The notes under the pieces: generated by a model | What the model was told of the DNA's origin: nothing | The model's input: the letters and a program-made list of their open reading frames with translations, nothing else | Database searches by the model: none | Program-made: the position numbers and the translations under genes | DNA from: an uncultured Schlesneria sp. | GTDB lineage: Bacteria; Planctomycetota; Planctomycetia; Planctomycetales; Planctomycetaceae | Assembly: GCA_903840265.1 (NCBI GenBank) | Contig: CAIMFH010000201.1 | Location: forward strand, 62,001 to 126,000 | Reading direction: 5' to 3' | DNA: 64,000 nt | Shown: positions 11,183 through 20,596 of the stretch, piece after piece | How positions within the stretch are numbered: the stretch's first letter is position 1 | How the letters are laid out: every line of letters begins with the position of its first letter

Positions 11183-12559
11183 TCACCGCAGCAGAATCGC
11201 CACTGAGAAGTAGATCACCACACCGACGATATCGCTCAACGAAGCAATCAGCGGATTCGACATGATTGCGGGATCCATGCCCAGCGATTCGAAGAACATC
11301 GGCAACAGCGATCCTGTGACTGTGCCCATCGTGACCACCAGCGCGATCGTAACCGCGACGACACCGGCCTGCATCCAGTCTCGACCGAACAAGCCCTGTA
11401 GCGCCAGCCAGGCGAAAAGTCCCAGCACCAGCCCAAGGATCATGCCTGTTAAGAGTTCTCGAATCGCCATCCGGATGCGATCTTGCCGAGACAGCGGCTG
11501 CATCGCCATCGCCCGAATGACCAGTGTCGCCGACTGCGAACCCGTATTGCCGCCACTGGCAAGGACCAACGGCAGGAACCAGTCGAGCCAGTTGCTGTCG
11601 TTCTCGGCTTTGCCAAATGCACGCATGACAGTCGCCGTGCCCAGGGCCATGACCGACAAGACCAACAGCCAGATTCCACGCTTCCAGGCAATCGTCAACA
11701 GGGGCGTCGAAAGATAGCTGTGCTCCAGCGGCTGCATCGCTGACTGACGGTAAGCATCCTCAGCCGCCTCTTCCTGAATCACGTCCAGCACGTCGTCGTG
11801 CGTGATGATTCCGACGAGCCGATTTTCCTCATCGAGAACCGGCAGGGCGATCAAGTCAAACTTGGCGATCAACCGCGCCGCTTCTTGCCGATCATCGCTC
11901 ACGCGTACGGCAATCAATTCGCGTCGCATGACATCAGCCAGCAGCGAATTGGACCGAGCCAGAATCAGCTCGCGAAGTGTGATCACCCCATGCAAATGCC
12001 GAGCGTCGTCGACAACGAAGACATAGTAAATCGTCTCGCTGTCAGGAGCCTGCTGTCGCAACCGGTTCAACGCCTCGCTCACGCCGATGTTCTCGGGCAG
12101 CAACGCATATTCTGTCGTCATGATCGAACCGGCCGAGTCCTCGGGGTAGGACAGCATTCGCCGAATTTCGTCACGCTCGGCTTGAGCAATCAGTGGAAGC
12201 AGAGCTTCCAACTGCTCCTCATCCATATGCTCCAACAAGTCGACGCGGTCGTCTGCCGACATCGCTTCGACCAGTTTAGACAGATGCTTGCGATCGACGG
12301 CGGCGATCAGTTCGATCTGCTGAGACGGCTCGATGATCTCGAAGATCTCGGCCTGTCGATCGATCGCAGTCGACGACAGCACCCGCCACGTATCGGCTGG
12401 GTCCAGCCCCTGCAATACCTCGGCAATAATGACCGGGTTCAGAACTTCACAGAACTGCTGCAGGCCGATGTCGTCGCTTTCGGCCAGCATCAATTTCAGA
12501 TCCGGCTGAAGCAGCGGGTTGTAAACCAAGGTTCCCGCTGTTGACCGGATGCTGCTCAT
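11183..12559 (-). CDS. mgtE: Magnesium transporter MgtE
   Basis: MgtE N domain, CBS pair, GNTGSQSATLVIRAMA, C-terminal TM segments. Confidence 0.95.
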   Translation of the reverse strand: MSSIRSTAGTLVYNPLLQPDLKLMLAESDDIGLQQFCEVLNPVIIAEVLQGLDPADTWRVLSSTAIDRQAEIFEIIEPSQQIELIAAVDRKHLSKLVEAMSADDRVDLLEHMDEEQLEALLPLIAQAERDEIRRMLSYPEDSAGSIMTTEYALLPENIGVSEALNRLRQQAPDSETIYYVFVVDDARHLHGVITLRELILARSNSLLADVMRRELIAVRVSDDRQEAARLIAKFDLIALPVLDEENRLVGIITHDDVLDVIQEEAAEDAYRQSAMQPLEHSYLSTPLLTIAWKRGIWLLVLSVMALGTATVMRAFGKAENDSNWLDWFLPLVLASGGNTGSQSATLVIRAMAMQPLSRQDRIRMAIRELLTGMILGLVLGLFAWLALQGLFGRDWMQAGVVAVTIALVVTMGTVTGSLLPMFFESLGMDPAIMSNPLIASLSDIVGVVIYFSVAILLR

Positions 12560-12570
12560 AGCAATCTCTA

Positions 12571-12609
12571 AAACAAGAACCCCAACCGGGACCAGCCCAG
12601 TGGGGTTCT
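12571..12609 (-). terminator. Terminator of the rplM-rpsI operon
   Basis: AGAACCCCA (12576-12584) pairs TGGGGTTCT (12601-12609); minus-strand tail TTGTTTTAG. Confidence 0.65.
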
Positions 12610-12638
12610 GTTAGCAAACTTGATATCGACTTCCCAAA

Positions 12639-13145
12639 TCAACGCTTCGAGAACTGGAAGCCACGACGGGATTTCTTGTGACCGTACTTCTTACGTTCAA
12701 CCATTCGGCTGTCACGGGTCAGATAGCCCCCTTCGGCCAGCGTAGCGTGCAGACCTGGATGAATCGCTTCCAAGGCACGAGCGATACCGAGGATGATCGC
12801 TCCGACCTGGCCAGTGGTTCCGCCACCGTTCACGCGAACCCACACATCGACAGTGCCGAGCTTCTCGGTCGCCTTCAGCGGAGCCTGGACCAAAATCTGA
12901 TCTCGCTCGATGCAGAAGAACTCTTCCATCGGGCGATTGTTGATCACGAACGAACCATTGCCGGCCTTCAGGCGAACGCGGGCCACGGCCGTCTTACGAC
13001 GTCCCGTCCCCATCGCCACGCCGAATCGGTCCAGCTTGCCGCGGCGGATGACCGGAGCCTGTGGCTCGACCGCAGCCACGGGGGCGGAAGTTTCTTGCGT
13101 GAACGTCAATTCACCCGGTTCAACGGAAGTTGTCGTATCGTCCAT
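12639..13145 (-). CDS. rpsI: 30S ribosomal protein S9
   Basis: GTGRRKTAVARVRL, GGTTGQVGAIILGIARAL, RDSRMVERKKYGHKKSRRGFQFSKR. Confidence 0.96.
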   Translation of the reverse strand: MDDTTTSVEPGELTFTQETSAPVAAVEPQAPVIRRGKLDRFGVAMGTGRRKTAVARVRLKAGNGSFVINNRPMEEFFCIERDQILVQAPLKATEKLGTVDVWVRVNGGGTTGQVGAIILGIARALEAIHPGLHATLAEGGYLTRDSRMVERKKYGHKKSRRGFQFSKR

Positions 13146-13205
13146 GGGGCACTGCCAATTCGGTTGCTATTGGAGACTGAAATATTTTGATTGAGCGAAG
13201 ACAGA

Positions 13206-13805
13206 CTATTTAGGCAGCAGATGCTCGGGCAGCGGGGCTGGCTGTTGAGCTTGGAACTGATGGCTTGTTCCCACAACCAGCTTCAGCTTATCCAGCATGT
13301 GACGGGCCAACGCATTCTTCGGCAGCATACGTTTGACGGCCAGATGCAGGATCTCAGTTGGCTTCTTGGCCCACAGATCCAGCGCCGCGATATTGCGTTG
13401 ACCGCTTGGCCAACCGGTGAACCATTGATAGCTCTTCTTCGCCATCTTGGTCGTGTAGTGCTCATGATCCTTATGGACCATTTCACCACCCGTAAATCGT
13501 ACCTTGTCAGCGTTCAACACGATGACGTAATCACCGGTATCGCAATGAGGAGTGTATTCTGGCTTGTGCTTACCCATCAGGACAGTCGCCAGTTGCGTTG
13601 CCAAACGCCCAACGATCATGCCTTCGGCATCAACAACGTACCACTTCGGAGCGTACGCTCCACCTTGGCGCACTTCCGCCGGTTTGACAAATGATGTCTG
13701 TGGAGCGATCACGACCGTCCGCCTTCCGTCAGTATCCGAACACGCAGGAGAAAGACCTTCATCCCGCAACAACAATTCATGGAGCCAGTCAGACCGCACG
13801 CGCAC
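13206..13805 (-). CDS. rplM: 50S ribosomal protein L13 (annotated start probably too far upstream)
   Basis: KWYVVDAEGMIVGRLATQLATVLMGKHKPEYTPH, GDYVIVLNADKVRFTG, MLPKNALARHMLDKLKL; located just upstream of rpsI. Confidence 0.95.
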   Translation of the reverse strand: MRVRSDWLHELLLRDEGLSPACSDTDGRRTVVIAPQTSFVKPAEVRQGGAYAPKWYVVDAEGMIVGRLATQLATVLMGKHKPEYTPHCDTGDYVIVLNADKVRFTGGEMVHKDHEHYTTKMAKKSYQWFTGWPSGQRNIAALDLWAKKPTEILHLAVKRMLPKNALARHMLDKLKLVVGTSHQFQAQQPAPLPEHLLPK

Positions 13806-14093
13806 AAGGGGCGAAATGGTCCGCCGAGGGAGGAGAAAAGGTAACGATTTGTCGAATCTGCTTCAACCGTCCGCCGAAAATTGTCGAAGCCGATGCCCTA
13901 AGTTGTTTGTTGCGAAGCTTTTCGCACGAAACAGAAATCTCGTCACTGCTTTCATCACGTTTTGCAGCTATCGATCGAGACGATATGTCGCAAAGCCATA
14001 ACAGATAAGCATTTGTGTGACACCCATTTGATCTGCCTGGCTGGACAGCAGCTTGGCCCGCCAGTTCGCGATGTAAATCCGCTCTGCTCACGA

Positions 14094-15425
14094 TCAACCG
14101 AACAATTCCGCAATTGGAGTCGGATCGCTGACAAGATGAGTTGGTCGACCCTGTGGCGTGTAGAGTATCTGGTCGGGATCGATTCCCAGTTTCTTGTAGA
14201 TCGTGGATACGAAATGCTCGGGCGAGAGGACTCGATCGACGGCGTTGTAGCCCGCTCGGTCCGTCGCTCCGATGATCTGTCCGCCGGGGATGCCCGCTCC
14301 GGCCAGCATCACACTCATCGCCTGTGACCAATGGTCCCGACCAGCGTCGTTGTTGATTTTCGGCGTGCGACCAAATTCGCCGAGCATCACGATCAGCGTA
14401 CTGTTCAAAAGTCCGCGTTGATCCAGATCGTCGATCAACGCTGCGACCGTCGAATCGATTTCAGGCATGCGCTTGTTAAATGCTTCAAACAACTTGGTGT
14501 GATGATCCCATCCTCCTTCATTCAGCGTGATGAACGGAACGCCCGCCTCGACCAATCGCCTCGCCAGCAGCGCCCGCTGACCGAATGCGTGTCGTCCATA
14601 CTTATCGCGGACCGTCGGCGGTTCCTTGTGAATATTGAACGCAGCCTGCGCTTTCTCGCTGCGCATCAACTGTTGACCTTGCATGTAGTAATCGTCGAGC
14701 GCACGCACCGGATCCGCGGCGGCAGCGTCAGTGACTCTTGGCAAACGATCGACGCGCAGGCGAATCGATTCGCGTTTCGTGAATCGTTCGTCGGTGATTC
14801 CGCTCGGCAACGCCACATCCCTGACGCGGAACGACTCACTGTTCGGGTTATCCGGAACGACGAACGGCGCGTATTGAGCTCCCAGAAAATTCGGCCCGCC
14901 CGAGCGAGTCATGCTGGGGATTGAAAAGTACGCGGGCAGGCCGTCTTGATGGCCCCGCGCGTGCGCCGTCGCCGATCCCAAGCTGGGGTGGAAGCTGACG
15001 AAAGCTCCGCAACCGACCGGAATTCGCGGAGGTGCCCCGGTCATCATATAGTGATTGCCAGCGCCGTGATTGCCCTGGTTGTGACAGATCGAACGCACGA
15101 TCGCCAGCTTGTCCGCAATGCCGGCCAGTCGAGTCAGATGCTGCGAGAAGAATCCGCCGGTGATCTTGGTCGAGATCGGCTCAAACTCGCCGCGCACTTC
15201 TTTCGGAGCCAGCGGCTTGGGATCGAAAGTCTCATAATGAGTTGGCCCGCCGTCCAGCCAGATCAAGATGCAGCTTTTGGCTGCCGTGCGAGCAGCCACC
15301 CCTGTTTCGGCAGAGATCCCACGGCGCATCATGCCATCGGCGAGCCCCAGGCCGAAGAACCCACCCAGGCCGAATTGAATCGCGTTTCTGCGAGTGACCC
15401 CGGCACAATTTCGATAGCTGCTCAT
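14094..15425 (-). CDS. DUF1501 domain-containing protein
   Basis: CILIWLDGGPTHYETFDPKP, LIVMLGEFGRTPKINNDAGRDHWSQAMSVMLAGAGIPGGQIIGATDR. Confidence 0.92.
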   Translation of the reverse strand: MSSYRNCAGVTRRNAIQFGLGGFFGLGLADGMMRRGISAETGVAARTAAKSCILIWLDGGPTHYETFDPKPLAPKEVRGEFEPISTKITGGFFSQHLTRLAGIADKLAIVRSICHNQGNHGAGNHYMMTGAPPRIPVGCGAFVSFHPSLGSATAHARGHQDGLPAYFSIPSMTRSGGPNFLGAQYAPFVVPDNPNSESFRVRDVALPSGITDERFTKRESIRLRVDRLPRVTDAAAADPVRALDDYYMQGQQLMRSEKAQAAFNIHKEPPTVRDKYGRHAFGQRALLARRLVEAGVPFITLNEGGWDHHTKLFEAFNKRMPEIDSTVAALIDDLDQRGLLNSTLIVMLGEFGRTPKINNDAGRDHWSQAMSVMLAGAGIPGGQIIGATDRAGYNAVDRVLSPEHFVSTIYKKLGIDPDQILYTPQGRPTHLVSDPTPIAELFG

Positions 15426-15449
15426 CGTTAACTCCCGTCAATCAGCCAT

Positions 15450-16454
15450 TCAGTCTTCGACGATCTGGTTTCGCGATTTCAATTTCACGTCAACCTGCTG
15501 CATCTTGTCAGATCGAAAGTATCTCACATTCACTCGATCACCAACTCGATACTTGTGGATGGCCCCCTTTAAGCTATCGAAGTCGGTGATGGGCTCGGAA
15601 CCAAATTCGGCAACGATATCTCCCACCTGGATACCAGCATCAGCCGCACTCCCGCCCGGTTCGACTCGCGTGATTTGACAGCCATGTTGCTGGGCTTCAC
15701 CCCAGACACCCAGAAACGGTCCTGTCGAGAGGATCAATGCCATCGCCACAGTCGCAGTCATGGCCACCGTGTTCTGCAGGACATGCAGACAAATCGGCAT
15801 CACGAGCGTCTTACGCCATTCGTAAGCTGTCGCGAACGCGATCCCCAGAAACGACGCGAGAATCGAATGCAGAACGCCGTAGGTGTGGACAAACCCGAAC
15901 AACAGACCTTGAAGCAGAATCGCTGACTTGATGTCAACGTGCTGCTTCAGCCAGCGATAAATCATCCCGCGGAAAAACAACTCCTCGCCCAGCGGCCCGG
16001 CCGTGCAGGCCGTCAACATGAACAACCAGAACAGGGGATTGCCGAGATTTCTGGCGGCAGGTTCGACGAAGGGATTGGTGTTCTGGTTGATGTTCGGAAA
16101 GAGGTACAGCGTGATTCCCAGCACAATTCCCAAGCCTGTCCAAATCATCATCGTCGTTGGAATCGCGATCGCCACCTCGATCGCGGAGGCCAACGGCGGC
16201 AATCGAAGTTTGGCACCGCGCAGACGAGCGATGCCAACTGGAAAGAACCACATCCACGCCGTGACGATCACTGTCAGAGGAATCGCCAAAGGTTGCAGCT
16301 TTTCGGGATACATTCCCACAGAGATTCGCACGGCGAGAATCGGCAGCAAACCCGCCACCACATCTTCCCAACGCCAATCCAGTTCCGGAAACACCTCGCC
16401 CCTGTCATCTGCTCGTGACAAGATTGCATCGGCGGGGAGAGCTTCTTCCGACAT
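15450..16454 (-). CDS. CPBP-family intramembrane glutamic endopeptidase with C-terminal PDZ domain
   Basis: GEELFFRGMIYRWL, FGFVHTYGVLHSILASFLGIAFATAYEWR; PDZ-like ITRVEPGGSAADAGIQVGDIVAEFGSEPITDFDSL. Confidence 0.88.
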   Translation of the reverse strand: MSEEALPADAILSRADDRGEVFPELDWRWEDVVAGLLPILAVRISVGMYPEKLQPLAIPLTVIVTAWMWFFPVGIARLRGAKLRLPPLASAIEVAIAIPTTMMIWTGLGIVLGITLYLFPNINQNTNPFVEPAARNLGNPLFWLFMLTACTAGPLGEELFFRGMIYRWLKQHVDIKSAILLQGLLFGFVHTYGVLHSILASFLGIAFATAYEWRKTLVMPICLHVLQNTVAMTATVAMALILSTGPFLGVWGEAQQHGCQITRVEPGGSAADAGIQVGDIVAEFGSEPITDFDSLKGAIHKYRVGDRVNVRYFRSDKMQQVDVKLKSRNQIVED

Positions 16455-16462
16455 CAGGCAAC

Positions 16463-18928
16463 TTAATCCTTGAAGACAAATTCGGGAGTGTTAATGAGCG
16501 CCCACATCAAGTCTTCGATGACTCGACGGCGATTCGTATCAGCCTCACGGAACAGACTGACCGCGTCAGTCAACTCGTCTGTCGCAGGCCGACGGGCGTA
16601 CAACGACAAATACAACTCTTCGACAATTTGCGAGGGCGTCTTGTCCGACTGAGCCAACTCATGAGCTCGACTCTGATCACTCGCGACTTTGCGCGCCAGC
16701 GTGTTGGAATTCATCAGGTGCAACGACTGCACGATCGTCGTGTCGAGAGTCCGTTCGCAAGGAGGATCCTGATTCGGATCTTGTCTGCCGAAGGCATCCA
16801 GGAACAACGAATCGATGCGAGCGGTCCACAGTTCCTTGGCTCTGGAGCCGATCGGCATCGCCTCAAAGTCCTCGCGAACGCCGGTGGCGGTGCTGACGGT
16901 ATCGAGCAACACTTCTGCTCGTAGTCGTGTGCGGTAGTGACGCGAAAAGTTGCGGTGATCCGCGATATTCTTGTCGTTGGGAGCCGAATCGAGGCTGTAG
17001 ACGTACGACGTGGCGATTCTGCGAATCAGTTGCTTGATGTCGTAGTGCTGCGTTCGGAAATCGTCTGCCAGCGCTTTCAACAACGGACCATTGGAGGGTG
17101 GATTCGTGGCTCGCAGGTCGTCGATCGGATCGACAAATCCGCGGCCCATCAGATCGGCCCAGACGCGGTTGGTCATTGTTTGAACGAAGAAGTCGTTTTG
17201 ATCCGACGTAATCCACTCCGCCAGTGCTTCACGTGGATCGTCGAGATTCTCCAGACTTGGTGCCGTCCCGAACAACGGCTTGGGAGTCATTGGCGTATGC
17301 TTCAGCGGATGGTTCACTGCCCCATTCGTTCCCGCGAAGATGAATTCTTCCGAACCCGAAATCGGGGCCGAGATTCCGGTTCCCTTGCGGCCCAACTTCG
17401 CGAAGTACGCCGCAAACGAATAGAACTCGTCCTGTCCGTAGACTTCAAACGGATGGTGGTGGCACTTCGCGCATTCCAGTCGAATTCCCAGGAACAACTG
17501 GCTGACGATCGTCGTCAGTTCCTCCGGAGCCCGCCGGTCTCGGAACATCACCGTGTTGCCGTCGCGGAACGTGCTGCCTCGAGCCGTCAACAGTTCGCGA
17601 ACGAATTGGTCATAAGGCTTGTTCTTCCGGAAGGCATCGCGAATCCACGAGTCGTACGCCAATGTCGCCTTGATACCGACATGATAAGGATTCGGACGCA
17701 GCAGATCGGTCCACTTGTTCGCCCAATGTTCCGCATACTCAGGATGAGCGAGCAGGCGATCGATCAACGCTTCTCGCTTGTTCGTGGCAGCGTCATCTAA
17801 GAATGTTTTCGCTTCACTTGCTGGCGGGCCACGGCCAACAATGTCGAGGTAAGCACGTCGCAGAAAAGTATGCTCGGCACAGGGACCAGAGGGAGTGATT
17901 CCCAGCGTCTTCAACTTGGCCCAGACTAGATCATCGACGAAGTTCTGCCGCGGCAGCTTGGGATAAACATCGTCACTGGCTGGTTCCGGGTGCGGGACTG
18001 CGATGCCACTGACATCGATGTAACCCATGTAGCGAGCCATCACGGCCGTGTCACCGACAATCGGCCCCGCCGTCATCAACCCCGTTTCATTCACTGCGAC
18101 AACGGCCGCCTCGTTGGACATGTAAGACGACAGACGAGTGACATCGCGGGTTGATCCGTCGCTGTATTTCGCGGTCACGCGCAGTTGCTGCTTGGCCAGT
18201 CGTGGCAACACACGTTCACGTGGTTCGACAGACACGCTTGTCAGAGTGGCGGTGGTGGTGGCATCTTGTCGCGGCATCCCCGAGGCGATCCAGTCGGCCA
18301 GAATTCGATACTCGGCAGAATCACGTTCGATCCGTTTACCTCCACCATGCGGCAGTTCGCCGATCGGTTTCAGCAACAGCAGGCTGCGTTCGGCGGCCGG
18401 AGCAAAAACGCGCCGTCCGCGGCCTTCTTTGGCCAACGCTTCGAAGTCAAAATCGGGGTCGAAACCGAGCAGGCTCAACTGGAAGCCATTCTGCCCCCGT
18501 TGCTTCCCATGACAAGGACCGGAATTGCAGGCGTACCGGGACAGCACGGGCATCACATCGCGCTCGAAATCAACAGCCGGTGGCGTCGCGAATTGCCTGA
18601 CGGTCACGGGGATGGAGACGACATCGCCCCGAACTTCCGTCCGAACCACCGCCTGACCTTCGGCGAGCGGCCTGACATAACCCGAGGTCGAGATGTCAAC
18701 AACTCCGGCAGGTTCCACGGTGTATCGGACATCACGACTGAAGTCGCGCACCTTCCCGTCGATCTCGACATCGATGACGATCTGACTACCCGCCAGGCGT
18801 CCGACTAGGTCAATCTTTTGAGGCGAAACTCGTACCTCGCCCCAGGCGCTGGCGCTGGTACACCACTGCATCACCAGCACAACAGCATTGAAAATCAGCA
18901 GCGATGGTAGCTTACGACGAATGAGCAT
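16463..18928 (-). CDS. DUF1549/DUF1553 domain protein (PSCyt2/PSD1-like) with Big-2-like N-terminal region
   Basis: FVDDLVWAKLKTLGITPSGPCAEHTFLRRAYLDIVGRGPP, RLECAKCHHHPFEVYGQDEFYSFAAYFAK, NRVWADLMGRGFVDPIDDLRATNPPSNGPLLKALADDFR. Confidence 0.92.
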   Translation of the reverse strand: MLIRRKLPSLLIFNAVVLVMQWCTSASAWGEVRVSPQKIDLVGRLAGSQIVIDVEIDGKVRDFSRDVRYTVEPAGVVDISTSGYVRPLAEGQAVVRTEVRGDVVSIPVTVRQFATPPAVDFERDVMPVLSRYACNSGPCHGKQRGQNGFQLSLLGFDPDFDFEALAKEGRGRRVFAPAAERSLLLLKPIGELPHGGGKRIERDSAEYRILADWIASGMPRQDATTTATLTSVSVEPRERVLPRLAKQQLRVTAKYSDGSTRDVTRLSSYMSNEAAVVAVNETGLMTAGPIVGDTAVMARYMGYIDVSGIAVPHPEPASDDVYPKLPRQNFVDDLVWAKLKTLGITPSGPCAEHTFLRRAYLDIVGRGPPASEAKTFLDDAATNKREALIDRLLAHPEYAEHWANKWTDLLRPNPYHVGIKATLAYDSWIRDAFRKNKPYDQFVRELLTARGSTFRDGNTVMFRDRRAPEELTTIVSQLFLGIRLECAKCHHHPFEVYGQDEFYSFAAYFAKLGRKGTGISAPISGSEEFIFAGTNGAVNHPLKHTPMTPKPLFGTAPSLENLDDPREALAEWITSDQNDFFVQTMTNRVWADLMGRGFVDPIDDLRATNPPSNGPLLKALADDFRTQHYDIKQLIRRIATSYVYSLDSAPNDKNIADHRNFSRHYRTRLRAEVLLDTVSTATGVREDFEAMPIGSRAKELWTARIDSLFLDAFGRQDPNQDPPCERTLDTTIVQSLHLMNSNTLARKVASDQSRAHELAQSDKTPSQIVEELYLSLYARRPATDELTDAVSLFREADTNRRRVIEDLMWALINTPEFVFKD

Positions 18929-19100
18929 GGAGGGACGGCAGGAGGGATCATTGTCAGGCGGAATCTCCCATCAGGGTATACCGAAATGATCGGCTAGTCC
19001 AAGGCCGGAACCACGCAAATTCCGAAAAGGGAGTTACCGCTGATCGTGCCAACTCCGGTTTCCGACGCCATCAGATTAGGCTAACGGCGGAGGACGTGAT

Positions 19101-19691
19101 CTATGTCCCGAGTTCTCGTTTGAGCGCTTCAAGCTCGGCGTCGATCTGGTTTTGGCGATCGTCGGCGACAGGTGTCGCTGCGGGAATCGCAAATCGCCCG
19201 GACGAGGCTGGAGGGACGGGTTCGGCGGGGACACCGAGTGCCTCGCGCTTTCGAAGGGCTTCGGACAGGCGGGCTTCCAACGCTCGCTGGATCGTGGCCA
19301 AGTGTTCCTTGCTACCGACGGCCGCCTTATGTTGATGTGCGAGGCCGGCGATCAGATCTTCGACTTCGCGTTTCCGCATCAAACTCTGACGTGCTTCCGT
19401 TTCGGCTCCGGCAGCCAGTTGTTCGCGGGCCTTATTGTTCCAGGACGCGACCGACTGTCGCTGCTCTTCGATTTCACGTCGCAGGCGTTGTTCGGAATTG
19501 GACGCGTTGTTCGCGCTGCGCTGGGCACCGGCCAACCCTTCCTGCATTTCCGTCACGATTTCGGCAATCGCCACGCGAGGATCATTGGCTTGGTTCAGCA
19601 GTTGTGTCAGGTTACAGGTGACGATGTCGGTCAGGCGGCTGAAGTAACTCATTCGAGTCTCCTTCAAATGGAACAAATAGGTGAACGCCAC
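19101..19691 (-). CDS. PspA/IM30 family protein
   Basis: FSRLTDIVTCNLTQLLNQANDPRVAIAEIVTEMQEGLAGA; coiled-coil; start may be internal (MSYFSRL...). Confidence 0.75.
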   Translation of the reverse strand: MAFTYLFHLKETRMSYFSRLTDIVTCNLTQLLNQANDPRVAIAEIVTEMQEGLAGAQRSANNASNSEQRLRREIEEQRQSVASWNNKAREQLAAGAETEARQSLMRKREVEDLIAGLAHQHKAAVGSKEHLATIQRALEARLSEALRKREALGVPAEPVPPASSGRFAIPAATPVADDRQNQIDAELEALKRELGT

Positions 19692-19833
19692 GAACCGACG
19701 AAATCGGCCGGGTCGTGCGGAATAATTTCTGAGTCAATTCGGCAAGCAAGTGGAAACTTTGGTGCCGCAAGTAGAACCTTCGATAACACACACAACGCAG
19801 GATTGGAGGACTTGGATGACATTTCTGTAAGAT

Positions 19834-20475
19834 TTATCCTGCAATTGTCGGATCGACGATCCCGCGTGCCACCAGTTTTTCCCGCAATTTCTCGCGAGCC
19901 AGTCGCAGTCGGCTTTTGGTGGTCGGCAAATTCGATTCCATGGCGTCGGCCACCTCGGGCAAACTCAATCCGGCATAAATATGTAAAATGAACGTCAGTC
20001 GTTGGTCTTCGGGGATGTGGTGCAGCAGTTCGTCGACGATACGCGCAAATTCGCGCTGGTCGAGTTGCTCTTCGGGGGGCGGCAGAGCATCCGCGAGTCG
20101 AGCGATCATTTCGTCACGATCATCGTCGCGATGACGACCCTTGGCGGCGTGGACCAGACAATCGTGAGCCCGCCGACGAGTCGTATCGATCAACAAGTTT
20201 CGGGCGATGCGATACATCCACGCCTTAAACGTGCCGCGCGGCAGGTAATCCCACGCGGTGGCATGGATGCGCAGCAAAGTTTCCTGGCTGAGATCTTCGG
20301 ATAATTGCCAGTCGCGCAATTGGCGATTGAAGAATCCGATCAACGGCGACTGATGGCGCGACACCAATTGCCCAAAGGCGGCTTCATCGCCCCCTTGCAT
20401 TCGCAGCATCAGTTGATCGTCTTCGTCGTGCATGAAATGGTGTGCTGAATGCGTGCGTCGGTCGACCTGAGACAT
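19834..20475 (-). CDS. ECF-type RNA polymerase sigma factor
   Basis: AFGQLVSRHQSPLIGFFNRQLRDWQLSEDLSQETLLRIHATAWDY, FKAWMYRIARNLLID, GLSLPEVADAMESNLPTTKSRLRLAREKLREKL. Confidence 0.92.
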   Translation of the reverse strand: MSQVDRRTHSAHHFMHDEDDQLMLRMQGGDEAAFGQLVSRHQSPLIGFFNRQLRDWQLSEDLSQETLLRIHATAWDYLPRGTFKAWMYRIARNLLIDTTRRRAHDCLVHAAKGRHRDDDRDEMIARLADALPPPEEQLDQREFARIVDELLHHIPEDQRLTFILHIYAGLSLPEVADAMESNLPTTKSRLRLAREKLREKLVARGIVDPTIAG

Positions 20476-20596
20476 TCACCGGAAGTTGTCTACTCTAATC
20501 GTGTGGAACGCGGTTGCCTACTGCCAGCGTTGGCCTATGGTGCTCAAGTCGGTATGTTCGGCACCCCGGCAATCGCGCCGATACCGATGACATAGA

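Noticed and set aside
11798-12544. 248-aa + strand ORF
   Set aside because: Antisense shadow of mgtE
13740-13805. Annotated N-terminus of L13 (MRVRSDWLHELLLRDEG...)
   Set aside because: Not typical of L13; a non-ATG start further downstream is more likely, though I cannot fix the position
16937-17800. 287-aa + strand ORF
   Set aside because: Antisense to the DUF1549/1553 gene
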